Positions 44,315 through 53,416 of a stretch of 64,000 nucleotides of DNA are shown here, piece after piece. The translations under genes were made by a program, and so were the position numbers. The notes under the pieces were generated by a model. It made no database searches and was not told where the DNA came from. It saw only the letters and a program-made list of their open reading frames with translations. Source of the DNA: Bradyrhizobium quebecense (lineage in GTDB: Bacteria; Pseudomonadota; Alphaproteobacteria; Rhizobiales; Xanthobacteraceae). Each line of letters opens with the position of its first letter. Position 1 is the first letter of the stretch. The stretch lies in contig NZ_CP088022.1 in the NCBI RefSeq assembly GCF_013373795.3, forward strand, positions 4,526,001 to 4,590,000, given 5' to 3'.

Positions 44315-45304
44315 ATGAAGAGCATCCCGACATATCGCGTGATCGCTGGCGCGATGCTGGTCGCGGCAATCCTCATCGGCATAGCATCGTGCCACGTCAG
44401 GGCGCAGTCCGAGTTCATGCGCGGCGAGGGCATGCCCTACGACGCCTTCGATCGGCTGCCCAAGACCGATCTCGACGTCGCCGGCGCCACCATCCATGTC
44501 GGGTTCGCACCCGGCGAGATGGCGCTGCCGAAGGACAAGATATTCGACTGGATCAAGGTGTCCGCCCGCGCGGTCTCGATCTATTACGGCCGGTTTCCCG
44601 TCAGCTCGTTGCGGCTCTTGATCGTGCCGGTCGACGGTTCGCGCGTGCGCGGCGGCACCACCTGGGGCTATCGCGGCGCCGCGATCCGGCTGCCGATCGG
44701 CCGCGACGCGGGCGTCGACGATCTCAAGCGCGACTGGGTGATCGTGCACGAGATGGTGCACACCGCCCTGCCCGATCTCGACGACCGCTACGCCTGGCTG
44801 TCGGAGGGGCTCGCGGTTTATGTCGAGCCGATCGCGCGGGTGCAGGCCGGCGATCTCACGGCGCGGGAGATCTGGCTGGCGATGCTGCGCGACATGCCCA
44901 AGGGCCTGCCGCAGGCCGGCGATGAGGGCCTCGACAATACCGACACCTGGGGCCGGAAATACTGGGGCGGCGCGATGTTCTGCCTGTTCGCCGATGTCGA
45001 GATCCGCAAGCGCACCGGCAACAAATTCGGCTTGCAGGATGCCATGCGCGGCGTGCTCGCCGCCGGCGGCAACCACGAAAAGGACTGGCCAATCGCGCGC
45101 GTGCTCTCGACCGCCGACAAGGCCGTCGGCGTCGACGTCCTGACGCGGCTGCACGGCGAATGGGGATCGAAGCCCGTGACGCCCGATCTCGCCGCGCTGT
45201 GGCGCGATCTCGGCGTCAGGCTGCAGGGCGAGAGCGTCGAATTCGACGACAGCGCGCCGCTGGCCGATATCCGCAAGGCAATCACCGAAGCGCGCGCTGG
45301 CTAG
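44315..45304 (+). CDS. exported HExxH zinc metallopeptidase-like protein
   Basis: The 329-residue protein has the zinc motif HEMVH (145-149) followed by LSEGLA, whose Glu164 fits the third ligand of gluzincin peptidases. An N-terminal hydrophobic segment ends in IASC, a possible lipobox with Cys26; cleavage by signal peptidase I at VRAQ is the alternative. It starts 19 bases after bufC on the same strand and could be co-transcribed, so trimming of exported bufferin is an attractive but unproven role. Its closest named family is not clear to me. Confidence 0.75.
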   Translation: MKSIPTYRVIAGAMLVAAILIGIASCHVRAQSEFMRGEGMPYDAFDRLPKTDLDVAGATIHVGFAPGEMALPKDKIFDWIKVSARAVSIYYGRFPVSSLRLLIVPVDGSRVRGGTTWGYRGAAIRLPIGRDAGVDDLKRDWVIVHEMVHTALPDLDDRYAWLSEGLAVYVEPIARVQAGDLTAREIWLAMLRDMPKGLPQAGDEGLDNTDTWGRKYWGGAMFCLFADVEIRKRTGNKFGLQDAMRGVLAAGGNHEKDWPIARVLSTADKAVGVDVLTRLHGEWGSKPVTPDLAALWRDLGVRLQGESVEFDDSAPLADIRKAITEARAG

Positions 45305-45401
45305 CGACCCGCTCCGCGGTTGCACATAGGCCAACTCCGCTGGATTTTGCCGGCGCGATGTCGGACTATCGGCGAATCGCCGCAATCCTCACGGGAGACC
45401 G

Positions 45402-47090
45402 ATGGCCGACGTTCATCAGATACGCGCCAACTGGCCCATCTTCCGTTCGCTGAGGGCGTTCCGGCCCGGCGACTTGCCGGGCGATCTGATCGCCGGGCTG
45501 ACGCTCGCCGCGATCGCGATCCCGGAGCAGATGGCGACCGCGCGGCTCGGCGGCTTCTCGCCGCAGATCGGCTTCTTTGCCTTCATGGCCGGCTCGCTCG
45601 GCTTTGCGATGTTCGGCGCCAACCGCTTCCTGTCCTGCGGCGCCGATTCCACGATCACGCCGATCTTCGCGGCCGGCCTGGCGCTGATGGCGACCGCTGG
45701 GACACCCGACTATCAGTCGCTGGCGATGGCACTGGCGCTGATGGTCGGCGCGATCATGATCGCCGGCGGCCTGTTCAGGCTCGGCTGGATCGCCAATCTG
45801 CTGTCGACGCCGGTGACGGTCGGCTTCCTCGCCGGCATTTCCGTCCACATCCTGGTCTCGCAGCTGCCCGGCGTGCTCGGCCTGACCACGCCGGACGGGC
45901 CGACGCTCTACAAGCTCGGGGTCCTCGGCGAAAAGATCGGCCAGACCAATGCCTACACGCTGGCGATCGGTCTCGGCGTGCTGGCGCTGGTCGCCGGATC
46001 GGAGAAGATCAGCGCGCGAATTCCGGGCGCGCTGATCGGCCTTGTCGTGGCCACCATCGCGGTGATCGCCGGCCATCTCGAAAGCAAGGGCGTCAAGGTG
46101 GTCGGCACCGTGCCCGGGTCGCTGCCAACGCCGACGTTTCCGGACATCGCGCCGGAGCGATGGGCGAAGCTGGCATCACTGGCGATCCTGATCGCCATCG
46201 TCGTCATGGTGCAGACCGCGGCGACGACGCGCTCGTTTCTATCGGATCCGGACAAGCCGGCCGACGTCGATCGCGACTTCGTCGGCGCCGGTGCCGGCAG
46301 CCTGCTCGCCGGCCTGTTCGGCGCCTTCCCCGTCAACGCCAGCCCGCCGCGCACCGGTATCGTGTCGGAGACCGGCGGCCGTACGCAGCTCGCCGGGCTG
46401 TTCGCCGCCGCCATCGTGCTCGCGCTGCTGGCGTTCGGTGCGACGCTGCTGCAGCACGTGCCCGATGCGGCGCTCGGCGGGGTCCTGCTGTTCGTGGCGC
46501 TGCGCATCATTCGCGTGAAGCAGATCGTCGCGATCTTCCGCCAGTCGTTCTACGAATTCCTACTGGTGGTGGCGACGACGGCCGCGATCATCGTGCTGCC
46601 GATCGAGCAAGGCGTCGCCGTCGGCATCGCGCTGTCGCTGCTGCACGGCATCTGGACCACGACGCGCGGCCAGCTGGTGGAATTCGTCCATGTGCCCGGC
46701 ACCACGATCTGGTGGCCGACGGGGCCGCACGTCACCGGCGAGCGCGAGCCCGGCATTGCCGTGGTCGGCCTGCAGGCGCCGTTGTCGTTCCTCAACGCAG
46801 AAGGATTCCAAAGCGGCGTGCTCAAGGCCATCGGCAGGGCGACACCCAAGCCGCGACTGCTGGTGATCGAGGCCAGCGGCATGGTCGAGATCGACTTCAC
46901 GGCGGCACAGGCGCTGCGCGACCTGTTTCGCGAATGCCGCGATGACGGCATGACGGTGGCGGTGGCGCGGCTCGAATCCACCCGCGCGCAGGAGGCGTTC
47001 GAGCGCTTCGATCTCTACGGCGTGCTGCAAAGGGACCACGTCTTCCACAGCGTCGATGAAGCGGTCCGTACGCTGGGCGCGCAGGCGTAG
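45402..47090 (+). CDS. SulP family anion transporter with STAS domain
   Basis: The 562-residue protein has about twelve membrane segments (SulP fold, with PGDLPGDLIAGLTLAAIAIPEQMA at the start and GAFPVNASPPRTG in the middle). A cytosolic STAS domain is at about 450-555 and has LVIEASGMVEIDFTAAQAL. SulP proteins carry sulfate, bicarbonate or dicarboxylates; the substrate here is unknown. GGGAGA precedes the ATG. It follows the metallopeptidase by 97 bases. A link of sulfate uptake to Cys-rich peptide synthesis is speculative. Confidence 0.9.
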   Translation: MADVHQIRANWPIFRSLRAFRPGDLPGDLIAGLTLAAIAIPEQMATARLGGFSPQIGFFAFMAGSLGFAMFGANRFLSCGADSTITPIFAAGLALMATAGTPDYQSLAMALALMVGAIMIAGGLFRLGWIANLLSTPVTVGFLAGISVHILVSQLPGVLGLTTPDGPTLYKLGVLGEKIGQTNAYTLAIGLGVLALVAGSEKISARIPGALIGLVVATIAVIAGHLESKGVKVVGTVPGSLPTPTFPDIAPERWAKLASLAILIAIVVMVQTAATTRSFLSDPDKPADVDRDFVGAGAGSLLAGLFGAFPVNASPPRTGIVSETGGRTQLAGLFAAAIVLALLAFGATLLQHVPDAALGGVLLFVALRIIRVKQIVAIFRQSFYEFLLVVATTAAIIVLPIEQGVAVGIALSLLHGIWTTTRGQLVEFVHVPGTTIWWPTGPHVTGEREPGIAVVGLQAPLSFLNAEGFQSGVLKAIGRATPKPRLLVIEASGMVEIDFTAAQALRDLFRECRDDGMTVAVARLESTRAQEAFERFDLYGVLQRDHVFHSVDEAVRTLGAQA

Positions 47091-47099
47091 ATTGCGGGC

Positions 47100-47304
47100 A
47101 ATCCGTAGCCCGGGTGAGCGGCTTGTCCGCCGCAGCTCAAGGAGCGAAGGCGGAAGCGATACCCGGGGAAACCGTTCCCGCATATCGCTTCGCTCATGCG
47201 GGCTACGCACCATCCTCCGTCATTGCAAGCGAAGCGAAGCGATCCATCGTGCGGCAATGCGGAAACATGGATTGCTTCGTCGCTATCGCTCCTCGCAATG
47301 ACGG
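47100..47304. repeat. two adjacent dispersed palindromic repeats
   Basis: The first (about 47104-47212) is bounded by GTAGCCCGGGTGAGCGG and a complementary GCGGGCTAC. The second (about 47219-47304) runs from GTCATTGCAAGCGAAGCGA to TCGCTCCTCGCAATGAC, again complementary ends. Both types are frequent in Bradyrhizobium intergenic DNA to my knowledge. They fill the gap after the SulP gene. Confidence 0.75.
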
Positions 47305-47362
47305 AGCTCCATATTCAAGACCACTCAGTATGAGCGACGAGACCCGTGCAGAGCGGGAGACA

Positions 47363-47755
47363 TCATTCCGGCCCCGCCGCGAGCGTCGGATGCTCCTTCA
47401 GCACTTCCGCCTTGATCGAGCTGGCGTGGATGGCGCGGAACAGCGCCCGGCCCGTCTTGATGTTGTTGGCCTTCATGCAGAGACCGACGATCTCGCGCAC
47501 CGCTGAATCACGCACCAGTTGGTCGGAGATCTTCATCGCTGTCTCCATTGCGGCCTTGGCTGCACGCTCATAGCGCTCGCGCTCGATCTGCTGCTTCTTC
47601 GGGGAACGATTGCTGGGTGAGCCGACCGCCTCGGCGCAGCCGGCCGCCTCGCGGCAGATCGCACGAATCCTCTGCGCAGCCTCGATGTCGCCGAGCGGCT
47701 GCTCGACGGGATCGTCCCAGATATCCTTCCGCTGAGCCTTGCTGAACCACCACAT
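47363..47755 (-). CDS. hypothetical protein
   Basis: I do not recognise this 130-residue protein. It begins MWWFSKAQRK, is predicted helical and charged, and has three cysteines and no membrane segment or signal peptide. The middle (KKQQIERERYERAAKAAMETAMKI) looks like one long amphipathic helix. It stands alone, 30 bases before the stop-side of the convergent repeats and directly after the start of nothing else on its strand. The ribosome binding site is weak. Its balanced composition makes it a more likely gene than the overlapping plus-strand frames. Confidence 0.6.
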   Translation of the reverse strand: MWWFSKAQRKDIWDDPVEQPLGDIEAAQRIRAICREAAGCAEAVGSPSNRSPKKQQIERERYERAAKAAMETAMKISDQLVRDSAVREIVGLCMKANNIKTGRALFRAIHASSIKAEVLKEHPTLAAGPE

Positions 47756-47785
47756 CGCAATGTCCAGTGGCCGGAAGATCCGATT

Positions 47786-49210
47786 TTAAATGGCAGGAAC
47801 GATCTTTCCGGGATTGAAAATGTTTTGCGGATCGAGCGCGTGCTTCAGCGCCCGCATCGCGTCGAGCGCCTCCGGGCCGAGCTCGGCCTTCAGATATTTC
47901 TGCTTCCCCTGGCCGATGCCGTGCTCGCCGGTGCAGGTGCCGCCCATGGCCTGCGCCCGTTCGACGAGGCGGTGCATGAACTCCTCGCCGCGCGCCATCT
48001 CGTCCTTGTTGTTGACGTCGCAGACCAGCGAGCAGTGGAAATTGCCGTCGCCGACATGGCCGACGATCGGCGACAGCAGGTTGAGCCGCTTCAGATCGTC
48101 CTCGGTCTCGGTGACGCAGTCGGCAAGCCGCGAGATCGGCACGCAGACGTCGGTTGCGACCACGCCGATGCTGTCGCCGGGGCGCAGCGCCTTGACGGAC
48201 CAGTAGGCGTCATGCCGGGCCTGCCACAGCCTGGTGCGGTCCTCCGGCTTGGTGGTCCAGCTGAAATCGCCGCCGCCGCACTCTGCGGCGATGTCGCGGA
48301 AATTCTTCGACTGCTCGGCGACCTCGACCTCGCTGCCGTGGAATTCGAGCAGCAGCAGCGGCGTCTCCGGCAATGACAGTTTCGAATAGTTATTGCAGGC
48401 CTTCACCTGCTCGGCGTTCAACAGCTCGATCCGGGCGACCGGAATGCCGGTCTGGATCGCGAGGATGGTGGCTTGGCAGGCGCCGCGCACCGTCTCGAAC
48501 GAACAGGCGGCCGCCGCGATCGTGTCGGGGATGCCGCGGAGGCGGATGGTCAGCTCGGAGATGATGCCGAGCGTACCCTCGGCGCCGATGAACAGGTGCG
48601 TCAGGTCGTAACCGGCCGACGACTTCTTGGCCCGCGTGCCGGTCGTGATGATCTCGCCGTCGCCGCGCACCACCTTCAGCGCCAGCACGTTCTCGCGCAT
48701 GGTGCCGTAGCGGACCGCGTTGGTGCCGGACGCGCGGGTCGAGGTCATGCCGCCGAGCGAGGCATCGGCGCCGGGATCGATCGGGAAGAACAGGCCCTGG
48801 TCGCGCAGATGCTCGTTCAGCGCCTTCCTGGTCACACCGGGCTGGATCACGCAGTCGAGGTCCTCGGCATGCACCGCGAGCACCTTGTTCATGTCGCGCA
48901 GGTCGATGCAGACGCCGCCCGCCGGCGCGTTGACCTGCCCCTCCAGCGAGGTTCCGGTGCCGAACGCGATGACCGGCACGCGATTGGCGGCGCAGATCCG
49001 CACCACGTCCTGGATGTCGGCGGTTTCCTGCGCCATCACCACAGCATCGGGCGGCTGGGTCGGCAGCCAGGTGGTGGTATGGGCGTGCTGCTCGCGCACG
49101 GCCTGCGACGTCACGAGCCGGTTGCCGAACCGCGCCGCCAGCGCGTCGATCGCGCGCTTCAGGGCCTGCGGCTCAGGTCGCGTCAGATTGCTCGAAATCG
49201 TTGTCGCCAC
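47786..49210 (-). CDS. FAD-linked oxidase, D-lactate dehydrogenase/GlcD type
   Basis: The 474-residue flavoenzyme has the FAD_binding_4 motif PVIAFGTGTSLEGQ and the segment PGADASLGGMTSTRASGTNAVRYG. The C-terminal FAD-oxidase domain has VGHVGDGNFHCSL and GTCTGEHGIGQGK, with histidines typical of D-lactate (DLD) and glycolate oxidase subunits. It likely oxidises a D-2-hydroxyacid. I chose GTG at 49210 because GGGAGGAA stands upstream; the ATG-like frame extension adds 12 residues before it. Confidence 0.9.
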   Translation of the reverse strand: MATTISSNLTRPEPQALKRAIDALAARFGNRLVTSQAVREQHAHTTTWLPTQPPDAVVMAQETADIQDVVRICAANRVPVIAFGTGTSLEGQVNAPAGGVCIDLRDMNKVLAVHAEDLDCVIQPGVTRKALNEHLRDQGLFFPIDPGADASLGGMTSTRASGTNAVRYGTMRENVLALKVVRGDGEIITTGTRAKKSSAGYDLTHLFIGAEGTLGIISELTIRLRGIPDTIAAAACSFETVRGACQATILAIQTGIPVARIELLNAEQVKACNNYSKLSLPETPLLLLEFHGSEVEVAEQSKNFRDIAAECGGGDFSWTTKPEDRTRLWQARHDAYWSVKALRPGDSIGVVATDVCVPISRLADCVTETEDDLKRLNLLSPIVGHVGDGNFHCSLVCDVNNKDEMARGEEFMHRLVERAQAMGGTCTGEHGIGQGKQKYLKAELGPEALDAMRALKHALDPQNIFNPGKIVPAI

Positions 49211-49343
49211 GTCAAATTTCCTCCCGGCTTTAGCCGACCGTGGCAAAGCTTGTATAAGGGGTCAAGAGAGCCTGACTTGAAAAAGTGGACGCCGGCGTCA
49301 CAGAAAAGCTCATGCTCGCACGCCAACGAACCGGGGACGGAGA

Positions 49344-49859
49344 ATGACTTCAGTGACTGCCGCCAGCGAGACGCCGATTCCGCCCGCCCCGTTCAAATCT
49401 TCCGTGATGCAGATCGAGCCGCAATGGATCGATTATAACGGCCATCTCAACATGGCCTATTACAATGTGATGTTCGACCGCGCCATCGACGAGATGTGGC
49501 TGCAGCTCGGCATCGGGCCGGCCTACATGAAAGCGCGGCACTGCTCGACCTTCACGGCAGAGTGCCATGTCCGGTACTTGCGAGAAATTCATCTCGGCGA
49601 TCCCGTGCAGGTTTCAGTCTACCTGCTCGGCGCCGACGAGAAGCGGCTGCACACGTTCGAGGAGCTGCGCCACGCCACCGAAGGCTGGCTTTCCGCGACG
49701 TCGGAAAACCTCACGCTGCACATCGACATGGAAGCGCGCAAGGTAGCACCGTTTCCACCTGACATCCGCACCCGCATTCAGAAGATCGTGGATAGCTATG
49801 CGGGCGTGCCGCGTCCCGAGGGCATCGGCCGCAACGTGGCGATGCCCTCGAAGAAATAG
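49344..49859 (+). CDS. acyl-CoA thioesterase, 4-hydroxybenzoyl-CoA type hotdog fold
   Basis: The 171-residue hotdog-fold protein has the motif WIDYNGHLNMAYYNVMFDRA, in which the Asp and the following helix resemble the 4HBT active site. HVRYLREIHLGDPVQVSV is the central strand region. It probably hydrolyses an acyl-CoA; the acyl group is unknown, and carnitine-CoA-like thioesterases are close in form. It is divergent from the oxidase gene, and GGGGACGGAGA precedes the ATG. Confidence 0.88.
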   Translation: MTSVTAASETPIPPAPFKSSVMQIEPQWIDYNGHLNMAYYNVMFDRAIDEMWLQLGIGPAYMKARHCSTFTAECHVRYLREIHLGDPVQVSVYLLGADEKRLHTFEELRHATEGWLSATSENLTLHIDMEARKVAPFPPDIRTRIQKIVDSYAGVPRPEGIGRNVAMPSKK

Positions 49860-49870
49860 CGAGCCCTTCA

Positions 49871-50044
49871 CTAGACCCTTGTGCGGCCGCGCGCCAGTCC
49901 GACCACCGCCGACACGATGAACAGAATGATGGCGATGAAGAAGATCGCCTTGGCGATTTCGATCGAGGCGCCGGCGATGCCGCCGAAGCCCAAAATGCCC
50001 GCGATCAGGGCGATGACCAGGAATGTGACGACCCAGCTCAACAT
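49871..50044 (-). CDS. DUF1328 small membrane protein
   Basis: The 57-residue protein consists of two hydrophobic helices with the family pattern [24 protein letters not shown]1328 (YtjA-like) proteins are often stress-induced, with unknown function. I start at 50044, where the family pattern begins with AGAGGTG upstream; the longer open frame is not part of it. It ends 11 bases from the convergent thioesterase stop. Confidence 0.88.
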   Translation of the reverse strand: MLSWVVTFLVIALIAGILGFGGIAGASIEIAKAIFFIAIILFIVSAVVGLARGRTRV

Positions 50045-50326
50045 GATCACACCTCTTGCTTCGTTTCCTTGCGCGGACCCTGTGCCCGGCGCCGCATTTG
50101 TTGAAACAATCCTGCGGGGAAACGCTGGTTCCTGACCGCGAAACAGGGAAATTTTCGCCGACTTCAGGAACCAGGCCGGTCGCGCGCTGCTGCCAAAACC
50201 GTTCCGGTCGGCGGCGATAAAACCTGTCAAAACGGCCGATCAGGCCCTATATGGCCTTCAATCCCTGTTAAGAAGGCTCCCCTTCACCGTCCCACGGTGC
50301 CATCGTGGGACTGAGACGATTCGCCA

Positions 50327-52912
50327 ATGACCGAGCCGAGCAAATTGCCCCATCACGGCGTTCCCGAGCACCAGCCGGTGGCTGGCGGCATCGCCGCGCG
50401 TGCGCGGGCTGCGGCGGGCGCTCCGCAATATCTCAACGGCCTCAATCCGGAGCAGCGCGAGGCGGTCGAGACGCTCGATGGCCCCGTGCTGGTGCTTGCC
50501 GGCGCCGGCACCGGCAAGACCCGCGTTCTGACCACGCGCATCGCGCATATCCTGAGCCAGGGCCGCGCGCGACCGCAAGAGATCCTGTCGGTGACCTTCA
50601 CCAACAAGGCGGCGCGCGAGATGAAGCTGCGGCTCGGCCAGATGCTGGGCCAGGCGGTCGAGGGCATGCCGTGGCTCGGCACCTTCCACTCGATCGGCGG
50701 CCGCATCCTGCGCATCCATGCCGAACTGGTGCAGCTCAAATCCAACTTCACGGTGCTCGACGTCGACGACCAGGTGCGGCTGCTGAAGCAGTTGCTGCAG
50801 GCCGAGAACATCGACGACAAGCGCTGGCCGGCGCGGATGCTCGCCGGCCTGATCGACAGCTGGAAGAACCGCGGGCTGTCGCCGTCGCAGGTGCCGGCGG
50901 GCGAGGCCGCCTCGTTCGGCAACGGCAAGGGCGGCAAGATCTACGCGACCTATCAGGAGCGGCTGAAGATCCTCAACGCGGCCGATTTCGGCGACCTCCT
51001 GCTCGAGAACATCAGGCTGTTCCGCGAGAATCCGGACGTGCTCCGGCAGTACCAGAACCGCTTCAAGTTCATCCTGGTGGACGAATATCAGGACACCAAC
51101 GTCGCGCAGTATCTGTGGCTGCGGCTGCTGTCGCAGGCGCCGTCGCGGCCGGGGCGATCGCTCGCTGATGTCATTCCGGGAGACATCACCTCTCCCGCCA
51201 TTCCGGGACGCCTCGAAGAGTCGAACCCGGAATCCAGAGGTCATGAGGACGCATCTCGAGATTCCGGGTCTGCGCTTTCAGCGCATCCCGGAGTGACGGA
51301 GAATGCGGCGCCACTGAAAAACATCTGCTGCGTTGGCGACGACGACCAGTCGATCTATGGCTGGCGCGGCGCCGAGGTCGACAACATCCTGCGATTCGAC
51401 CACGATTTCCCCGGCGCCAAGGTGATCCGCCTCGAGCGCAACTACCGCTCCACCGGCCACATCCTGGCCGCGGCCTCGCATCTGATCGCGCACAATGAAG
51501 GCCGACTCGGCAAGACGCTGCGCACCGAGGATGTCGACGGCGAGAAGGTCACCGTCACCGGTTCGTGGGATTCGGAGGAGGAAGCGCGCGCGATCGGCGA
51601 GGAGCTCGAGGAGCTGCAGCGCGCGGGCGAAAACCTCAACGACGTCGCCATCCTGGTCCGCGCCTCGTTCCAGATGCGGGAGTTCGAGGATCGCTTCGTC
51701 ACGCTCGGCCTGCCCTACCGCGTGATCGGCGGCCCCAGATTCTATGAGCGCGCCGAAATCCGCGATGCGCTGGCGTACTTGCGCACCATTAACTCGCCGG
51801 CCGACGATCTCGCCTTCGAGCGCATCGTCAACGTGCCGAAGCGGGGGCTCGGCGATGCCACCGTGCAACTGCTGCACGACCATGCCCGCAAGCGCCGCAT
51901 TCCGCTGTTCGAGGCGGCGCGCGCCGTGGTCGAGACCGACGAGCTGAAGCCGAAGGCACGCGGGTCGTTGCGCGATCTCGTCATGCAGTTCGACCGCTGG
52001 CGCGCCCAGCGCGAGGTCACCTCGCATACCGAGCTCGCCGAGATCGTGCTCGACGAGAGCGGCTATACCGAGATGTGGCAGAAGGACCGCTCGGCGGACG
52101 CCGCGGGCCGGCTCGACAACCTCAAGGAGCTGGTGCGTTCGATGGAGGAATTCGAGAACCTGCAAGGGTTTCTCGAACATATCTCGCTGGTGATGGACCG
52201 CGACGGCGAGGCCGGCGACGAAGCCGTGTCGCTGATGACGCTGCATTCGGCCAAGGGCCTCGAATTCGACAACGTGTTCCTGCCGGGCTGGGAGGAAGGC
52301 CTGTTCCCGAGCCAGCGCACGCTCGACGAACAGGGCCGCGCCGGGCTCGAGGAGGAGCGCCGCCTCGCCCATGTCGGGCTGACCCGCGCCCGCCGCCGCG
52401 CCAAAATCTATTTCGCGACCAACCGCCGCATCCATGGCACCTGGTCGACCACGATCCCGTCGCGCTTCCTCGACGAGCTGCCGGCGCACAATGTCGAGAT
52501 CACCGAATCCAAGGGCGGATCGGGCTGGGGCGGCAGCGGCGGCTATGGCGCCTCGCGCTTCGACAACCTCGAATCATTCGGCTCGAGCTATTCGACCCCG
52601 GGCTGGCAGCGCGCCCAGGCCAACCGCAATCGCGGCGGCGGGGGACGCAGCGGAGGAGGCGGCTTCGAGGAGCGGCAGTCCAACTTTTCGTCCGACAGCT
52701 TCAGCCGCACCAAGCGCGGCCACATGGTGATCGAGGGCGAGCTGGTGGCCAAGTCCACGGGCACGGTGTCGGAATTTTCACTGGATGACCGGGTGTTTCA
52801 CCAGAAATTCGGCTACGGCCATGTGGTGAAAGTCGACGGCAACAAGCTGACCATCGCCTTCGAAAAGGCCGGCGAGAAGAAGGTGGTCGACAGCTTTGTG
52901 GAGCGGGCGTGA
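50327..52912 (+). CDS. uvrD: UvrD/PcrA family DNA helicase
   Basis: The 861-residue SF1A helicase unwinds DNA in nucleotide excision and mismatch repair. Walker A is LAGAGTGKT (57-65). Walker B is ILVDEYQDT (near 249-257). Motif III is DDDQSIYGWRGA, and motifs V and VI are TLHSAKGLEFD and GLTRARRRA. The C-terminus has a Gly-rich linker and a Tudor-like end (DDRVFHQKFGYGHV). Residues about 281-325, between Walker B and motif III, are an insertion encoded by a palindromic repeat. Frame and motifs are intact, so the helicase is probably active. Confidence 0.95.
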   Translation: MTEPSKLPHHGVPEHQPVAGGIAARARAAAGAPQYLNGLNPEQREAVETLDGPVLVLAGAGTGKTRVLTTRIAHILSQGRARPQEILSVTFTNKAAREMKLRLGQMLGQAVEGMPWLGTFHSIGGRILRIHAELVQLKSNFTVLDVDDQVRLLKQLLQAENIDDKRWPARMLAGLIDSWKNRGLSPSQVPAGEAASFGNGKGGKIYATYQERLKILNAADFGDLLLENIRLFRENPDVLRQYQNRFKFILVDEYQDTNVAQYLWLRLLSQAPSRPGRSLADVIPGDITSPAIPGRLEESNPESRGHEDASRDSGSALSAHPGVTENAAPLKNICCVGDDDQSIYGWRGAEVDNILRFDHDFPGAKVIRLERNYRSTGHILAAASHLIAHNEGRLGKTLRTEDVDGEKVTVTGSWDSEEEARAIGEELEELQRAGENLNDVAILVRASFQMREFEDRFVTLGLPYRVIGGPRFYERAEIRDALAYLRTINSPADDLAFERIVNVPKRGLGDATVQLLHDHARKRRIPLFEAARAVVETDELKPKARGSLRDLVMQFDRWRAQREVTSHTELAEIVLDESGYTEMWQKDRSADAAGRLDNLKELVRSMEEFENLQGFLEHISLVMDRDGEAGDEAVSLMTLHSAKGLEFDNVFLPGWEEGLFPSQRTLDEQGRAGLEEERRLAHVGLTRARRRAKIYFATNRRIHGTWSTTIPSRFLDELPAHNVEITESKGGSGWGGSGGYGASRFDNLESFGSSYSTPGWQRAQANRNRGGGGRSGGGGFEERQSNFSSDSFSRTKRGHMVIEGELVAKSTGTVSEFSLDDRVFHQKFGYGHVVKVDGNKLTIAFEKAGEKKVVDSFVERA
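51167..51301 (+). repeat. REP-like palindrome inserted in frame within uvrD
   Basis: Nested complementary arms are visible: outer TCATTCCGGGA with TCCCGGAGTGA (one mismatch), and inner ACCCGGAATC with GATTCCGGGT. The same arm words occur in intergenic repeats at 11757 and 56246. About 45 codons of the helicase come from it. Confidence 0.85.
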
Positions 52913-53002
52913 GATAGCGGCCTTCCTTGGCGGCCTTCCTCCGGTGGCCTTCTCTGTTCGTAGCCCTTGACCATCGCTGATTTCACGGGTTGAGATGGCT
53001 CC

Positions 53003-53416
53003 ATGGTCCGGGGTGGGTTTTTCCTTTTTGTCATCGCGCTCACTGCGCCGTCGCTGGCGGTCGCGGAGACGATCAGCTTTGGCGATTCCGCAGCGCAGCT
53101 CGCCAAGGCCTGCGGCGCCGACATCACCGCCAATTGCCGCGGCGTCAATCTCGACTCCAACCGCCTCAAGGAGTGCCTGTCGCGCAACCGCGACGTGATC
53201 TCGCCGCAGTGCAAGGAGAGCTATTTCTCCACCCTCGATGCGATCCAGAAGCGGATCGCGGCGCGCGTGACCGTTGCCAACGTATGCACCCGCGAGATCG
53301 TCAAGGTCTGCGGCGGCTCGACCAAGGAGACCAGCAAATCGGTGCCCTGCCTCGTCGCTGCCAAGGGCCTCAGCCGCAATTGCGCCCAGGCGATCAATGA
53401 CGCGGGGTATCAATGA
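53003..53416 (+). CDS. secreted Cys-rich repeat protein (GLG1/FGFR-like domain)
   Basis: The 137-residue protein has a signal peptide (1-21, ending LAVAE) and two units of the cysteine-rich GLG1-type repeat: CGADITANCRGV...CLSRNRDVISPQCKESY and VCTREIVKVCGG...CLVAAKGLSRNC. Eight cysteines should form disulfides in the periplasm. The function in bacteria is unknown. It overlaps the OmpA-like gene by four bases (ATGA), so the two proteins are probably made together and may act at the same place in the envelope. Confidence 0.85.
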   Translation: MVRGGFFLFVIALTAPSLAVAETISFGDSAAQLAKACGADITANCRGVNLDSNRLKECLSRNRDVISPQCKESYFSTLDAIQKRIAARVTVANVCTREIVKVCGGSTKETSKSVPCLVAAKGLSRNCAQAINDAGYQ

